Shown here in pieces: positions 10,914 to 20,727 of a stretch of DNA of 43,843 nucleotides (position 1 is its first letter; every line of letters starts with the position of its first letter). The notes below the pieces were generated by a model, which did no database searches, was not told the origin of the DNA, and saw nothing but the letters and a program-made list of their open reading frames with translations. The stretch covers positions 198,077-241,919 of the forward strand of contig NW_005434560.1 of assembly GCF_000315625.1 (NCBI RefSeq). The letters are read 5' to 3'. Source of the stretch: Guillardia theta CCMP2712 (Eukaryota > Cryptophyceae > Pyrenomonadales > Geminigeraceae). A program made the translations under genes and the position numbers.

Positions 10914-11142
10914 CTCCCGACAAAATGCCAGTGTGGCGCTTGAGCCGAGGGGTCGCGGGGAGGTATAAAATGATATGGGAGAGAAGCCGGGAAGAAAAAA
11001 CTTGCAACGTCAACTGGAAATTGAGTTGAAAATCCAGGGTTTTTCTACCTATAAACCAGTTCATGTACTAATTGATCGGAAATCTCTCCAAAAAGTCCTG
11101 ATTATGTCTCTTTGCTTTGGATCGGCCTGATTGACATCCCCA
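10914..11142 (-). repeat. repeat B, inverted copy right of the GT17 gene
   Basis: It begins with the same 34 bp that end the copy at 9392, then continues through GGTATAAAATG and the AAATTGAG hairpin to the scaffold gap. It lacks about 50 bp between CTTGCAACG and TCAACTGG relative to the 7.6-kb copy. Confidence 0.85.
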
Positions 11143-11242
11143 NNNNNNNNNNNNNNNNNNNNNNNNNNNNNNNNNNNNNNNNNNNNNNNNNNNNNNNNNN
11201 NNNNNNNNNNNNNNNNNNNNNNNNNNNNNNNNNNNNNNNNNN
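11143..11242. other. assembly gap (100 N)
   Basis: A run of exactly 100 N, probably a scaffold gap of unknown true size. Linkage across it is not proven by sequence. Confidence 0.98.
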
Positions 11243-11535
11243 TCACACCGTTGCCCGCTATGAGTCTTTTCTAAGGCCGCCCTTGCGGGCCCGCCTCAGT
11301 ATATATATGAGTCGGATGACACAAGGAGGTATCAGATCAGTCTAGATGGAGGCCAATGAGCCTCTCCATGACCTCAGATGGAACTAAGATGCAGGCTCAC
11401 CTCGTTCACTCCTCATAGCGTTGCACGTTATGAGTTTTTTCTAAGGCGGGCCCTGCGGGCCCGCCTCAGTATATATATGAGTCGGATGACACAAGGAGGT
11501 ATCAGATCAGTCTAGATGGAGGCCAATGAGCCTCT
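11243..11535 (+). repeat. repeat C, forward copies (period about 170 bp)
   Basis: Two forward copies with a diverged spacer; the shared CCGCCTCAGTATATATATGA blocks are 170 bp apart. The second copy has a GC hairpin with 9-bp arms (GGCGGGCCC at 11445-11453, GGGCCCGCC at 11457-11465), then TATATATAT at 11470-11478, then TAGATGG with an ATG at 11516. The sequence after this ATG belongs to the copia element from about 11536. Confidence 0.88.
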
Positions 11536-12268
11536 GATTAGTGTGGCGTGCAACAGTACAACCTCTTGCGCTGGTACGAGCAATGGTGATAATTACAGTG
11601 GGGGTCCATCAAGTTTAGTAACCCTCAAGCCAGAGGAGAACATGTGTGAGCAGTCCCAATTGTCAGCTGCGACAGAATCGGCCATCTGGCACCTTCGGCT
11701 CGGACATCTGGAAGCAAAGATTCAAAAATTACTAGCCGATTCGGTGAAGTATATCACGTACAACAGGCGCCTAAAGAAATCTCCTTGTCACATCTGTAGA
11801 ATAGCAAAGTTCGTCTCACGGCCGATCCATCGACAGTCGGATTTCCGACAGGAGCGGGCATCAGAGGTCAATCAAGTCTGGCATATTGATTTGAAAGACA
11901 TGATTGTACAATCCGAGCCTGGTGGTTATAGATATTTCTTGATCATTGTGGACGTCTTTTCTGGATTTGTGCGAGTACGACCTATGCGCACGAAAAGTCA
12001 GACGGCTGCTATCCTCATGGAAATACTGTTACAAGAGGATCGTGACAGCTCTCGTCCTAAGGTACAGAAGATTGTATCTGACAACGGTTCAGAATTCAGC
12101 TCTGTGGAGCTGGAGAGCTTTTTCGTTGATCGTGGGATACGACATGACAAAATTCCAGAGTACTCTCAGGTCTACAATGCGTTCGCTGAACGTGGAATCA
12201 GAAGCGTGACGTCGATTAATCGGACGTTATTGCGTCAGAGCGGTGTACCGAAGTCGAAGTGGGAATAC
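11516..12268 (+). pseudogene. copia GAG_pre-integrase and integrase N-terminal part
   Basis: The frame starts at the ATG of repeat C, so the first eight or so residues (MEANEPL) are donated by the repeat. It then shows the HHCC zinc site (WHLRLGH with H59 and H64; C91 and C94) and the retroviral integrase core with D125 (WHIDLKD), D189 (VSDNGSEF) and E225 (NAFAERG). The frame is cut after KSKWEY by insertion of the LTR element; removing that element and one AATAC copy rejoins it in frame to the part after 14345. In an intact element this protein would insert cDNA into the genome; here it is broken. Confidence 0.85.
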
Positions 12269-12495
12269 TGTTAGGGGTTACGTAAGCGGTTACGAATACT
12301 TCAGTCAACTAGCTGTCTTATCCGGTCGGTTTGGTTGGTTTGGTAGGTTTTGGTCGAATAAAATGGATCCGAACTTTCTATACGTTCAGTGAGCGCGATT
12401 GTGTTGAGGTTCCTGTTCGCTTGTTAACGCAAGTTATCAAGTTGGTTCAAGTTCACAGAGTCAAAGCACATCATCAGGATTGTCAATCCCTAACA
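12269..12495 (+). repeat. left LTR of the gag-only element
   Basis: 227 bp with TG...CA termini and an 8-bp terminal inversion (TGTTAGGG/CCCTAACA). Matches 14118-14344 throughout by eye. Confidence 0.93.
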
Positions 12496-12496
12496 T

Positions 12497-12504
12497 TGGT
12501 AGCG
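12497..12504 (+). other. putative primer-binding site
   Basis: TGGTAGCG starts two bases after the left LTR. It matches the first eight bases of the Ty1-type PBS, which pairs with the 3' end of initiator tRNA-Met. Complementarity beyond eight bases is not obvious. Confidence 0.5.
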
Positions 12505-12593
12505 TAAGGTTTGGTTTTTGTTCGAAGTAATTGCGGATTGCGACAATTTGATTTGATTTGATCGACAAGGAGCTTGAAAGGTAACCTCTGGAT

Positions 12594-13983
12594 ATGCAAT
12601 CGGATGTAGAAAGGATAAGAAGGTCTCCTGGAGATGGTCCTCTTGGAAGTTCAGGCTTGGCAGTCATGCTTGACAACTTTAGAAGGAGTTTCGATGAGGA
12701 AACGTCTGAAGACAAGACGATGAGGGAAGTTACGACGGTACCTTCTACCTCAGAAGAGGATTCGAACGGAAATCAGCGAGACGTCGCGGGATTTTCGAGG
12801 ATTAATATACCTTCTTATGATGGATCGGTCACGCAACAAGTGCGCGACAGGGAGGGCGCAGTGGACTTGGAAATTTCCAGGATTGCGTCTCCGGCAGGTT
12901 CGACCCGGCCGAGGTTCGAATCAGTGCAGTTTGAAGAATTGGTCGCTGCAAACAAGAAGTTGCGAGAAGAATTGCAACTCGCAATGGACATGCAAGTAAA
13001 GTATGAAGCTTTCGTCAAGGAAGTGATGTTTCGTAAGGAAAGAGAGCTCGTCGAGACAAAACAGGAAATCTCTGTCCTTAGGGAAGAAAATAAAAAAAAT
13101 GTTCGAGGAAATGATGCAACGGTTCAGATTAAATGAATCAGGAGCAGTTCAATACCTTCCGATCAAGGAACCAAGAGGGGCTGATGCAACGTGCAAGCAA
13201 AATGATACGAGCATGTCGAATGACATGTCAAGTCAGCATGTCAAGCAGCAGTCTTCCCTTGTGAAGTTTCATTCCAAGGATATTTCTCGATTTAATGGAG
13301 AAATGACTCTAGAATATTCCGTTGCAAGTTGGTTTGGGGAGCTTGAGTTTCAATTCCAGCGTCAAAGAATTCCTCCAGATCAAAAGGTTGACATCGCTGC
13401 AACATTAGTTGGTAATCGTGTGAGGAATTGGTTGCAAACATTGCGTGGCGAGGATAGATTAATTTCCACACAAGGTACTTGGGAATCATTCAAATCGTTG
13501 CTGGTGAAGGAATATTTGTCGTTGTCGCACTTGCAGTATATTCTGGGTGAGATTCAACGTACGATACAAGGGTCAGAGGAAAAGACTTCGGATTTTGTCA
13601 ACAGGTTTTCAGCTTTAGCAAATCATTTTATTGCTTGTTGCATGGTATTATTTCATGGACAAGGACAAGTCGAGACAGCTTGCACGAGGTTTGGTCTTGA
13701 ACGGTATTTCGCACAGAATTTGTTCGATGAGGTGACCGCGAGTTTCGTCATGAAGTTGTTGATTGACTTGGAAAAGCAAAATGTGAACAAGACTTTGAGT
13801 ATTGGGAGTTTGTTGCCAGCATTGTATCGAGAAGCTAAGTCCATGGATTTGACAACCGATGCGTATAGGAATGACAGGTCAACGCATCATGAGGTTTCGT
13901 ACGATGATGAGTCAGTGGAGGATACCGACGAAGATTCTCAGCATTCATCTTCGACTCAGGATGAGCAGGACTTACGTGAATAA
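12594..13983 (+). pseudogene. retrotransposon gag-like protein, split in two frames
   Basis: The first frame (12594-13136) encodes a Ser/acidic N-terminal region and a coiled coil (about residues 115-170). The second (13099-13983) carries the gag domain (FNGEMTLEYSVASWFGELEF, WLQTLRGED, WESFKSLLVKEYL) and an acidic tail. The coiled coil continues best if the frame changes at the run of eight A's near 13090-13097, so I read this as one protein of about 460 residues broken by a one-base indel. Slippage on the A run is an alternative. No CCHC zinc knuckle is visible. The role of such proteins is to form the particle that packages the element RNA. Confidence 0.7.
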
Positions 13984-14117
13984 CATTGGCCCAATGCACT
14001 TCGCGCTACTCAATTGAAATGACTTGAGTTGGCTGCCGTTTTCTTGTTATGCAGTATTTTAATGATCAGCGAAGTTCATAGAGATGTTTCTCAGATGATA
14101 ATGCGCTTGGGAGCGTA

Positions 14118-14344
14118 TGTTAGGGGTTACGTAAGCGGTTACGAATACTTCAGTCAACTAGCTGTCTTATCCGGTCGGTTTGGTTGGTTTGGTAGGTTTT
14201 GGTCGAATAAAATGGATCCGAACTTTCTATACGTTCAGTGAGCGCGATTGTGTTGAGGTTCCTGTTCGCTTGTTAACGCAAGTTATCAAGTTGGTTCAAG
14301 TTCACAGAGTCAAAGCACATCATCAGGATTGTCAATCCCTAACA
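14118..14344 (+). repeat. right LTR of the gag-only element
   Basis: Copy of 12269-12495, followed by the AATAC target duplication. The purine content just before it is modest, so the polypurine tract is unclear. Confidence 0.93.
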
Positions 14345-15363
14345 AATACTCTATCATGCAAGCTGTTATTTTGTACAATGTGCTGCCTAGTGGACGAAAT
14401 CTAGGGTATTCCTCACCATACTTGATATATACAACCGAGCAGTTTGACTTTCGCAAGCTGAAGGTGTTTGGGTGCAGCACTTTCTTCAAGAATGAACTAC
14501 GCACGTCAAAGGTGGATGACCCAGCAATTCATGGTTTAAATCTGGGAAACGCGTGCGCTTTCTCTGGATATAAGGTGGGGTATTTGGTTTGGGATATCGA
14601 GCATGATAGAATCGTCCATACGAATAATCTTACGTTTGACGAGCTGTATTTTCCATTACGTTGCCGACGTTTTCAGGCGTCTAATGTGGAGGATGAATTT
14701 TTGAAGGAACTAGTACCTTGTGCACCAGTGGCATCTGACGATGACGAAGAATCCTCGGAAAATGCGAGTGAAACAGAATTGCAAATTCCTGAGGAAGTTG
14801 CAACGTCTGGCAGGAAGCGACAGGGAGACTCTGGTCCTGACGCAAGTGAAGTTTCCGCGAGCAAGCGCCTCCAATTGGAATTTCCACCTTCCACGGTCCA
14901 AGGCCTGACATCTGGAGATCAACGGGAGGATACAGGAGAGCATCGGTTGGGGGATGATACCGAATATGTGCCTGACGGTGCAGTGTCTCCAGTTCCTCCA
15001 GCAGGCCGAAGAACACGGAGGGATTTTAAGGAGGAGCGTGGGGTCTTGGAAAGCAAATATGTCAATCGAGATGTCGAAGTTCTTGTAAATGGTCAAGTAG
15101 AGCAAGGCAAAATTCTGCAGATAGTTTTCAAGGAGGGAAAGTTTCTCGCGCGGATTGTTTTCCCAACTCTCGACAATTACTGGGTGTTACGGTCTGTCAC
15201 TGATCCTGACATCAAGTTTTTGGAACGAACCGAACAGAAAGCAATGGTGGTGCTTACAAGTGGGGAGACAATGTCGGAGGTCTGCATGTTAGCAGATTAT
15301 TATTCGTGCAGTTTTCCACCGAACGTCTTTGGTGATATGTCCGACCATACCAAAGTACCTTGA
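14345..15363 (+). pseudogene. copia integrase C-terminal region and linker
   Basis: This continues the integrase after the nested element: LYNVLPSGRNLGYSSPYLIY, then FRKLKVFGCSTFF and the later GYKVGYLVWD typical of copia integrase C-termini. An acidic, poorly conserved linker follows (ASNVEDEFLKELVP). The frame ends at 15363; the reading continues in the +1 frame from about 15345 (KYLDRAADEIMDVVEATV). Confidence 0.75.
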
Positions 15364-16225
15364 CCGGGCAGCGGATGAGATCATGGATGTTGTCGAAGCT
15401 ACAGTGGGTGGATCACCTGAAGTTGTTGTACTCTCACAGCACAAGCAATTTCCGCAGTACCTGCATGTAACAAATATAGTGCACGGGTCGACTGAGTCTG
15501 AAGAAATCTTGTATGTTTGGGACAGGGCGGATGATAACATGAAAGGCAGTCAGCCAGTATGCCCGCGTTTTGTTCCAGTATGGAGGGATGAGATGTACAA
15601 AACTCGTTTACAGCATGTCGATCCTGTGTCATCTGCCCCACAGGTCAGTGCTGATGTGGACTCTACTTTCAGAGATACGCGTCTTCTTGTGGCGAATCTA
15701 GCGTTGGTCTCTCCCGTATGGGACGCGGTGGAGCTGGCGTCTGACTTGTTATCTCTGATGTCTTCCGACCGTGACAATCCAGCTGCAATGCCTGAGATTC
15801 AGGCAGATTACGCAATGACAGCGGCCTGCGATGCAGGAAATGTGGAGAACGAAAGTAGTTTTGACAAGTTACCAGATCCCAAGACAAGGTCAGAGATGTT
15901 ACGTCGTCCGGATCGGCATCTTTGGGAGCAGGCTGAAAAGGAGGAAATTGCGAAGATCGAAAGTCGAGGCGTCTGGGTAGTTGTTACGCGTGATCAGAAA
16001 AACAGGGAGTCAAATCATTCTGTCCTTGCTCGCGGCTTGTGGGTGTATGCCTCAAAACGAGACTTGAAGGGCAAGATCTTGAAACGAAAGGGGCGGCTAG
16101 TTATCATGGGCAACTTACTCCCTTCATCTGAAGAATTGTTTGCACCGACTACATCGTTGGACAATATCCGGCTCTTGCTGAGCATCGCGGTTGATACCTC
16201 CAGATATCATGAGTCTTCTTCCTGA
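15345..16225 (+). pseudogene. copia linker and start of reverse transcriptase
   Basis: The end of this frame matches the start of the RVT_2 domain: WEQAEKEEIAKIESRGVW, then YASKRDLKGKILKRKGRLVI and LDNIRLLLSIAVD. The expected following motif with the first catalytic Asp (the copia QLDV..AFL region) is absent, and the frame stops at 16225. About 30 codons appear deleted at the join with the next piece. Confidence 0.75.
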
Positions 16226-16922
16226 GTGCCTCCTCAAAGTCTTGAAGTCGCTCTATGGACTTCGCATTGCACCAAGGAGATGGTATCTTAAGTTCACGCA
16301 GGTGTTGAAGACGGTGGGAGCAAGTGGGATAGGACATGATGAGATCATCTACCGATACTCCAACTGTGCGGGGGACGTCTTGCTTCTGACTGTCTTCGTG
16401 GATGACTTACTCATTGTCTCTCAAACTGAAGCAGTTAAGATTGAGTTTCTTGAGAAGCTCAACACAGTATTCGACTTTTCGGGGAGTGAGGCAACAGGTA
16501 CCTTCTTGGGCATTCACATAGAACAGAATGACGATCAGGGTCGGATAACTTTGTCACAACAGCATTTCATTGAAAAGATTGTTGAACGCTTTGAAATAGT
16601 TGCCAGGGGCGTCAAAACGGTATTACCTGGTCACTATCTCAAGACTTATCACTTGGAGGGTAAGTTGTTGAACAAGAAGGAAGTCCGCACTTATCAGAGT
16701 CTCCTGGGGTCCATTCTCTACGTGGCAAATTGTACGCGGGTTGATATCGCATTCGCAACGAGCGTCCTTAGTCGCTTTGCTCGTGCTCCTCGGCAGTGCG
16801 ATATGGATGCCTTAATTCATCTTCTACACTTCTACAGTACCTTTACACTACTCGGGAGGTTCAGATTGTATACCATTGTCACGGTGTCTCTTACCACCAG
16901 GAGTGTTTTGTCAATGAGATGA
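16200..16922 (+). pseudogene. copia reverse transcriptase, C-terminal half
   Basis: It contains KSLYGLRIAPRRWYLKF and the catalytic box VFVDDLLIVS near 16399-16428, followed by LGIHIEQ and the connection region (LGSILYVANCTRVDIAFAT). The frame is lost near 16835, where the +2 frame takes over with LLQYLYTTREV. The RT cannot be functional because the first catalytic Asp region is missing. Confidence 0.8.
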
Positions 16923-17401
16923 TTGCATTCAGTGATGCTGGTTGGGGTACCGAGATTATCACGAGACGGAGTCAAAGCGGATATGGAATCGTTCTGAATG
17001 GTGGGGTAGTCGTCTTTGGATCCAAAATGCAGAAGGTTGTTGCCCTGAGTTCTTCAGAAGCTGAAATTTATGCTGCCACCACATGCGCAAAACTAGTCAA
17101 GCTTTATAGAAATCTCTTGGGTCAGATGGGATTTATGCAGACTCGTCCTACTCTCTTGCTAATCGACAATGAACCATGTCTGAGGCTTTTGTGGGACAAG
17201 CGAAGTTATAGTCGACTCAAGCACATTGATATTCGAACGAAGTATGCTGTTGATTTGGTAGAAAAGGACGAGCTCTATCCAGAAAAGATTCATACTTCTT
17301 ATCAGCCTGGTGATTTGCTGACGAAAGTTCTGCCTTTGAATCGGTGGAGGCTCATTGGTGAATTTCTTTTCGGAGGCCCCTTACCTGATATGCTGCTCTG
17401 A
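16835..17401 (+). pseudogene. copia RNase H domain
   Basis: It shows the copia RNase H series FSDAGWGTE, RRSQSGYGIVLNGG, VALSSSEAEIYAA, LIDNEPCL, and the terminal LKHIDIRTKYAVDLV and PGDLLTKVLP. It ends at a stop at 17401. The next 140 bp hold no gene and end against repeat C at about 17540. Confidence 0.82.
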
Positions 17402-17539
17402 GGATGCTCGCCTGTCATGCTCTCTGCGCTTCTGTCGGGGACAGTGCTACTCTGTTCCCATGCCGTCAGTCAAAGTTGTATGCCCCGTGTGTGGTTGACG
17501 GTGATCCGAGCTCCAGCCTCCGACAGGGAGATCGTGCTG

Positions 17540-17921
17540 CCACCTTCCATCTGAGGAGCCCCACCGCAAACATACCCCCAGATCCCCTCCCACCTTCCAT
17601 CTGAGGTCATGGAGAGGCTCATTGGCCTCCATCTAGACTGATCTGATACCTCCTTGTGTCATCCGACTCATATATATACTGAGGCGGGCCCGCAGGGCCC
17701 GCCTTAGAAAAAACTCATAACGTCGGGAGCCCCACCGCAAACATACCCCCAGATCCCCTCCCACCTTCCATCTGAGGTCATGGAGAGGCTCATTGGCCTC
17801 CATCTAGACTGATCTGATACCTCCTTGTGTCATCCGACTCATATATATACTGAGGCGGGCCCGCAGGGCCCGCCTTAGAAAAAACTCATAACGTCGGGAG
17901 CCCCACCGCAAACATACCCCC
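17540..17921 (-). repeat. repeat C, inverted copies (171-bp period)
   Basis: CATCTAGACTG occurs at 17630 and 17801, a 171-bp period. Read on the minus strand, each unit gives the GC hairpin, TATATATAT, then TAGATGG. It starts against the copia fragment and ends at about 17921 against a Cys-rich protein gene. Confidence 0.9.
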
Positions 17922-17947
17922 ATACGGTTTATCTCTCGTTCCAGCTC

Positions 17948-19841
17948 ATGGCCTGCTCCTTCCATTGCTCTTTCAACACTTACTTCTTTACGGACGATCA
18001 GTGCAAGCAGTGCAACGCTTCCTGCGCACTGGGGACGCAGTTCCAGGGGTGCAACCCGGACGGGACGCCGATCTGTACGACCTGCACTCAGAGCCTGCCG
18101 GTTCATTCCGAGTGGGAGAAGAACCTCTGTGTTCACAAGTGTGATCCGGGGTACTACGCCTTCAATTCTTCCCTCTGCCTCCCTTGTGATACGTCGCCGT
18201 GCCCCGTGGGAGAGTACAGGGATACGTGCCAGGCGGTGGTCGGGGCGGTATGCCAGCAGTGTACCACCAAGAGGTCTACGATGGGGGCCTACCAGAGCTA
18301 CGAGGCTTTCATCACACCGGGCGTTCCGTTCGACGTTGATAATTGCAAGACAGAGTGTGTTGCAGGCGCTTTCCGCCATGGCCCGAACTGCTTCCCCTGC
18401 CGGCAGGCCCCCTTCGCTTCCTGGGAGCTTCTCGACCCCGTGCCGCACTGGACGTTGGCTTGCACCCGGGTTCAGGATGCCAAGGCGATGCCCTGCACGA
18501 GTTTGAAGAATGGGAGGTACACGGGTTACGCGACGGCCCTGGACCGGGATTGTCCAGCGGTATGCAACCCGGGGTATTACCTGGAACGGGTGCCGACAGG
18601 GTTCCAGGTGCCCTATTGGGAGCTCGGGACTCAGCCGGGCAACCAGACGTCGATGACAGTGTATGTGAATATTTCGAGGTGCATCCCCTGCATGTCATCG
18701 CCGCTCACCAACGGTGCATACACGGACGCTTGCAATTACGTCTGTGACAAGGATTATGTGAAGGACCCCAACGCTTCGATGCCCTACCGTTGCCTCTACT
18801 GTCCCGGGCAGGCCTGCAGCAGCGGGGAGTACCAGAGTGGATGCGGGGCTTCGGCCGCCTGCAAGGCGTGCGACCCACTGTCAGACCCTCATCGGACCTA
18901 CACCGGGCAGGGGTATTACATGGACCCCGCATCTTGCCCTGAGCAGTGTGCGAGCGGGTACTGGGCCGCTTCCACCGCTGTGAACTGCACGGCCTGCACG
19001 GCAGAAGCCTCGCTGAACTGCTCGCTTGCCACCCACTTTGTCAGGAGGTGCGCGCCAACGTCCGACGCCAAGTGTCTGCCCTGCACCGCCTCATGCGATC
19101 GCAAATCTGCAGTGTGCCCGCTGCCTCAACCCATTGCCTACCAACGCGCGGTTCCAGTCCGAGTGCCAGTTCCAGTGCTTCGCGGACTATGTGCAGTATA
19201 ACTCAACATACTGTGGATATTGCAACCCGAACCGGGTCTGTGGTGTCGGCACTTACATGGACGCTTGCCAGAGCTCGAATGGCTTTACTGGATGTTCCCC
19301 TTGCAGGAATGGCCTTGCGCAGAACAGCACGGTGATCTACATGACGGCGGGCGACCCGTACTCGCCCTACTCCTGCTCGTGGAAGTGCGCCACGGGTTAC
19401 ACCCTCGGTCGGAACTCGAGCGGTGGTCTGGCCTGCCTTCCACCGGTGAACTATATCATGCCGACGCCCGCCCCCCTCCAGACGCCGTCATCCTACTGCC
19501 CCCCAGGCCAGTTCCTGACGAACCAGCTCACCTGCCAGGCCTGCAGTGACGTGCTTCCATCCAAGTACGCGACTTGGACAACGGGATGCAGCTGGATATG
19601 CACCGGCGGTCGCATCGCCGTGCAGCATCCCATCCAGAAGTGGTACACCTGCATGCTGTACTCGGATTACCAGGCAATTGCTCTCAATCCAAGGCGCGTG
19701 ATGGTCCAGAGCCCCTTCAACGACACCTACAGGCCTCACGTGGTCGGGTACAGCCAGCAGGCCTCTGGGATTGCCGCGGCGGGGTTTGCCTGCATCGTGG
19801 GCTTCATCGGCATGGGGCTCCTTTGTTGTAGGTACAAGTGA
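17948..19841 (+). pseudogene. Cys-rich type I membrane protein, 5'-truncated and frameshifted
   Basis: The reading frame is open into repeat C at about 17921 and has no signal peptide, so the 5' end is missing; the first ATG is at 17948. The ectodomain is a chain of TNFR/GCC2_GCC3-like modules (CLPCDTSPCPVGEYRDTC, CLYCPGQACSSGEYQSGC). The first frame runs to 19201, but the Cys pattern passes to the +1 frame near 19095-19105 (CARCLNPLPTN and on). The second frame ends with a membrane segment (AAAGFACIVGFIGMGLL) and the short tail CCRYK. It probably was a surface receptor or adhesin anchored by its C-terminus. The single-base break is either real decay or a sequencing indel. Confidence 0.7.
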
Positions 19842-19855
19842 TGGTGAGGATCCGA

Positions 19856-19862
19856 TATAAAC
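19856..19862 (+). promoter_or_regulatory. TATA box of the 19884 gene
   Basis: TATAAAC 21 nt before the ATG at 19884. Confidence 0.6.
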
Positions 19863-19883
19863 ATAGACCCCTGTGTATTGGGT

Positions 19884-20663
19884 ATGATGTCGAACGGGAA
19901 GAGGAATCTGGCGAGGGTGTGGTCGGATGTCGCGATGGGCGAGCTCTCCGTGCTGACCTGCCTCTGTGGGCTTGCCTTCATCATGCAGTACAGCGTCTTT
20001 TTCATGCTCATGTTCAAACAGCCGGGCATCAGGGACTTCAACGCCCCGTACTGTGAATCTCTCCATTATATCAGCGACAAGCTCGCGATGGACAAGGGTG
20101 TGGCGAGCCTTATGGTGATCAGCGGCGTGCTCTCGTGGGTGGTGATTGGGGTTATCAGCGCGAGGCAAGACACATGGGTGAACCGCGGTATATTCGGCTG
20201 GTTGGCCACGGTGGGGTATGCGGGAACAGTGGCCGTGGTCCTTTTCAACAACACCAGCAACAACGGGGATATTCATCTTGCCGGGGCGGGTGTGTTGGCT
20301 GTGTCGTACATTATTGCACAGATCATACTGAGCCTGATCTACTTCGCCGAGAAGTCCATATCGAAGATCAGCAAGTGGTCCGCCCTAGCGTTGAGCTTTG
20401 CCTGCCTTTGCTTCCTTCTCGCGTACATTATCGTTTACTTCACTATGGTCTACTTGAATTCGCCCTGTCGGAGCACCGTGGTGATACTCGAGTACGTGGT
20501 CTACCTGATCACTTCGTTGAACAATGTCATTGTCTATGTCGCATTCACGGCTAACCATACCCGCAAGAAAATAGACTTCTATGACAGGAGGAATGGCAAT
20601 ATTGGCATGGATTTTGTCCCTGTTGTGCATCCCAAGGTGGAACTAGAAAGGCTCATTTACTGA
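19884..20663 (+). CDS. six-span membrane protein, DRAM/Frag1/Sfk1-like
   Basis: The 259-residue product has six membrane segments at roughly 21-44, 72-92, 103-122, 131-152, 166-188 and 199-218, and a polar C-terminal tail. The layout, a first extracytosolic loop containing YCESLHYISD, and a fourth helix beginning NNGDIHLAGAG resemble the DRAM/Frag1/Sfk1 family (Pfam Frag1), whose members sit in lysosomal, Golgi or plasma membranes and affect autophagy or lipid organisation. That assignment rests on pattern memory and is tentative. The ATG was chosen because TATAAAC lies just upstream; it starts 42 nt after the preceding gene's stop. Confidence 0.65.
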   Translation: MMSNGKRNLARVWSDVAMGELSVLTCLCGLAFIMQYSVFFMLMFKQPGIRDFNAPYCESLHYISDKLAMDKGVASLMVISGVLSWVVIGVISARQDTWVNRGIFGWLATVGYAGTVAVVLFNNTSNNGDIHLAGAGVLAVSYIIAQIILSLIYFAEKSISKISKWSALALSFACLCFLLAYIIVYFTMVYLNSPCRSTVVILEYVVYLITSLNNVIVYVAFTANHTRKKIDFYDRRNGNIGMDFVPVVHPKVELERLIY

Positions 20664-20727
20664 TAGATGATTATAAGAGCGGTACGGAACACCGTTGAGC
20701 AAAGCGACGGCGAGGTGGGTCATTGCC

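Larger units (their letters stand above)
12269..14344 (+). mobile_element. gag-only LTR retrotransposon (TR-GAG type) nested in copia integrase
   Basis: Two 227-bp direct repeats that appear identical by eye (12269-12495 and 14118-14344) begin TGTTAGGGG and end CCCTAACA, and are flanked by the 5-bp target duplication AATAC (12264-12268 and 14345-14349). The interior carries only a retrotransposon gag-like protein; no protease, RT, RNase H or integrase fits within the 1.6 kb. It therefore needs an autonomous partner. The matching LTRs and intact duplication mean the insertion is young relative to the decayed copia host. Confidence 0.92.
11536..17539 (+). mobile_element. degenerate Ty1/copia pol fragment with a nested LTR element
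   Basis: The domain order is GAG_pre-integrase, integrase, RVT_2 reverse transcriptase, RNase H, which is diagnostic of Ty1/copia. Gag and protease are missing, no copia LTR is visible, and both ends are fused to repeat C (forward on the left, inverted on the right). The coding region is broken by the nested element at 12269-14344, by frame changes near 15350, 16200 and 16835, and by loss of part of the RT core near 16200. It is a dead fragment. Confidence 0.88.

Noticed and set aside
11243-17921. Repeat C as the copia LTRs
   Set aside because: The left and right copies are inverted relative to each other, occur in tandem, lack TG...CA ends, and also flank segments with no copia sequence.
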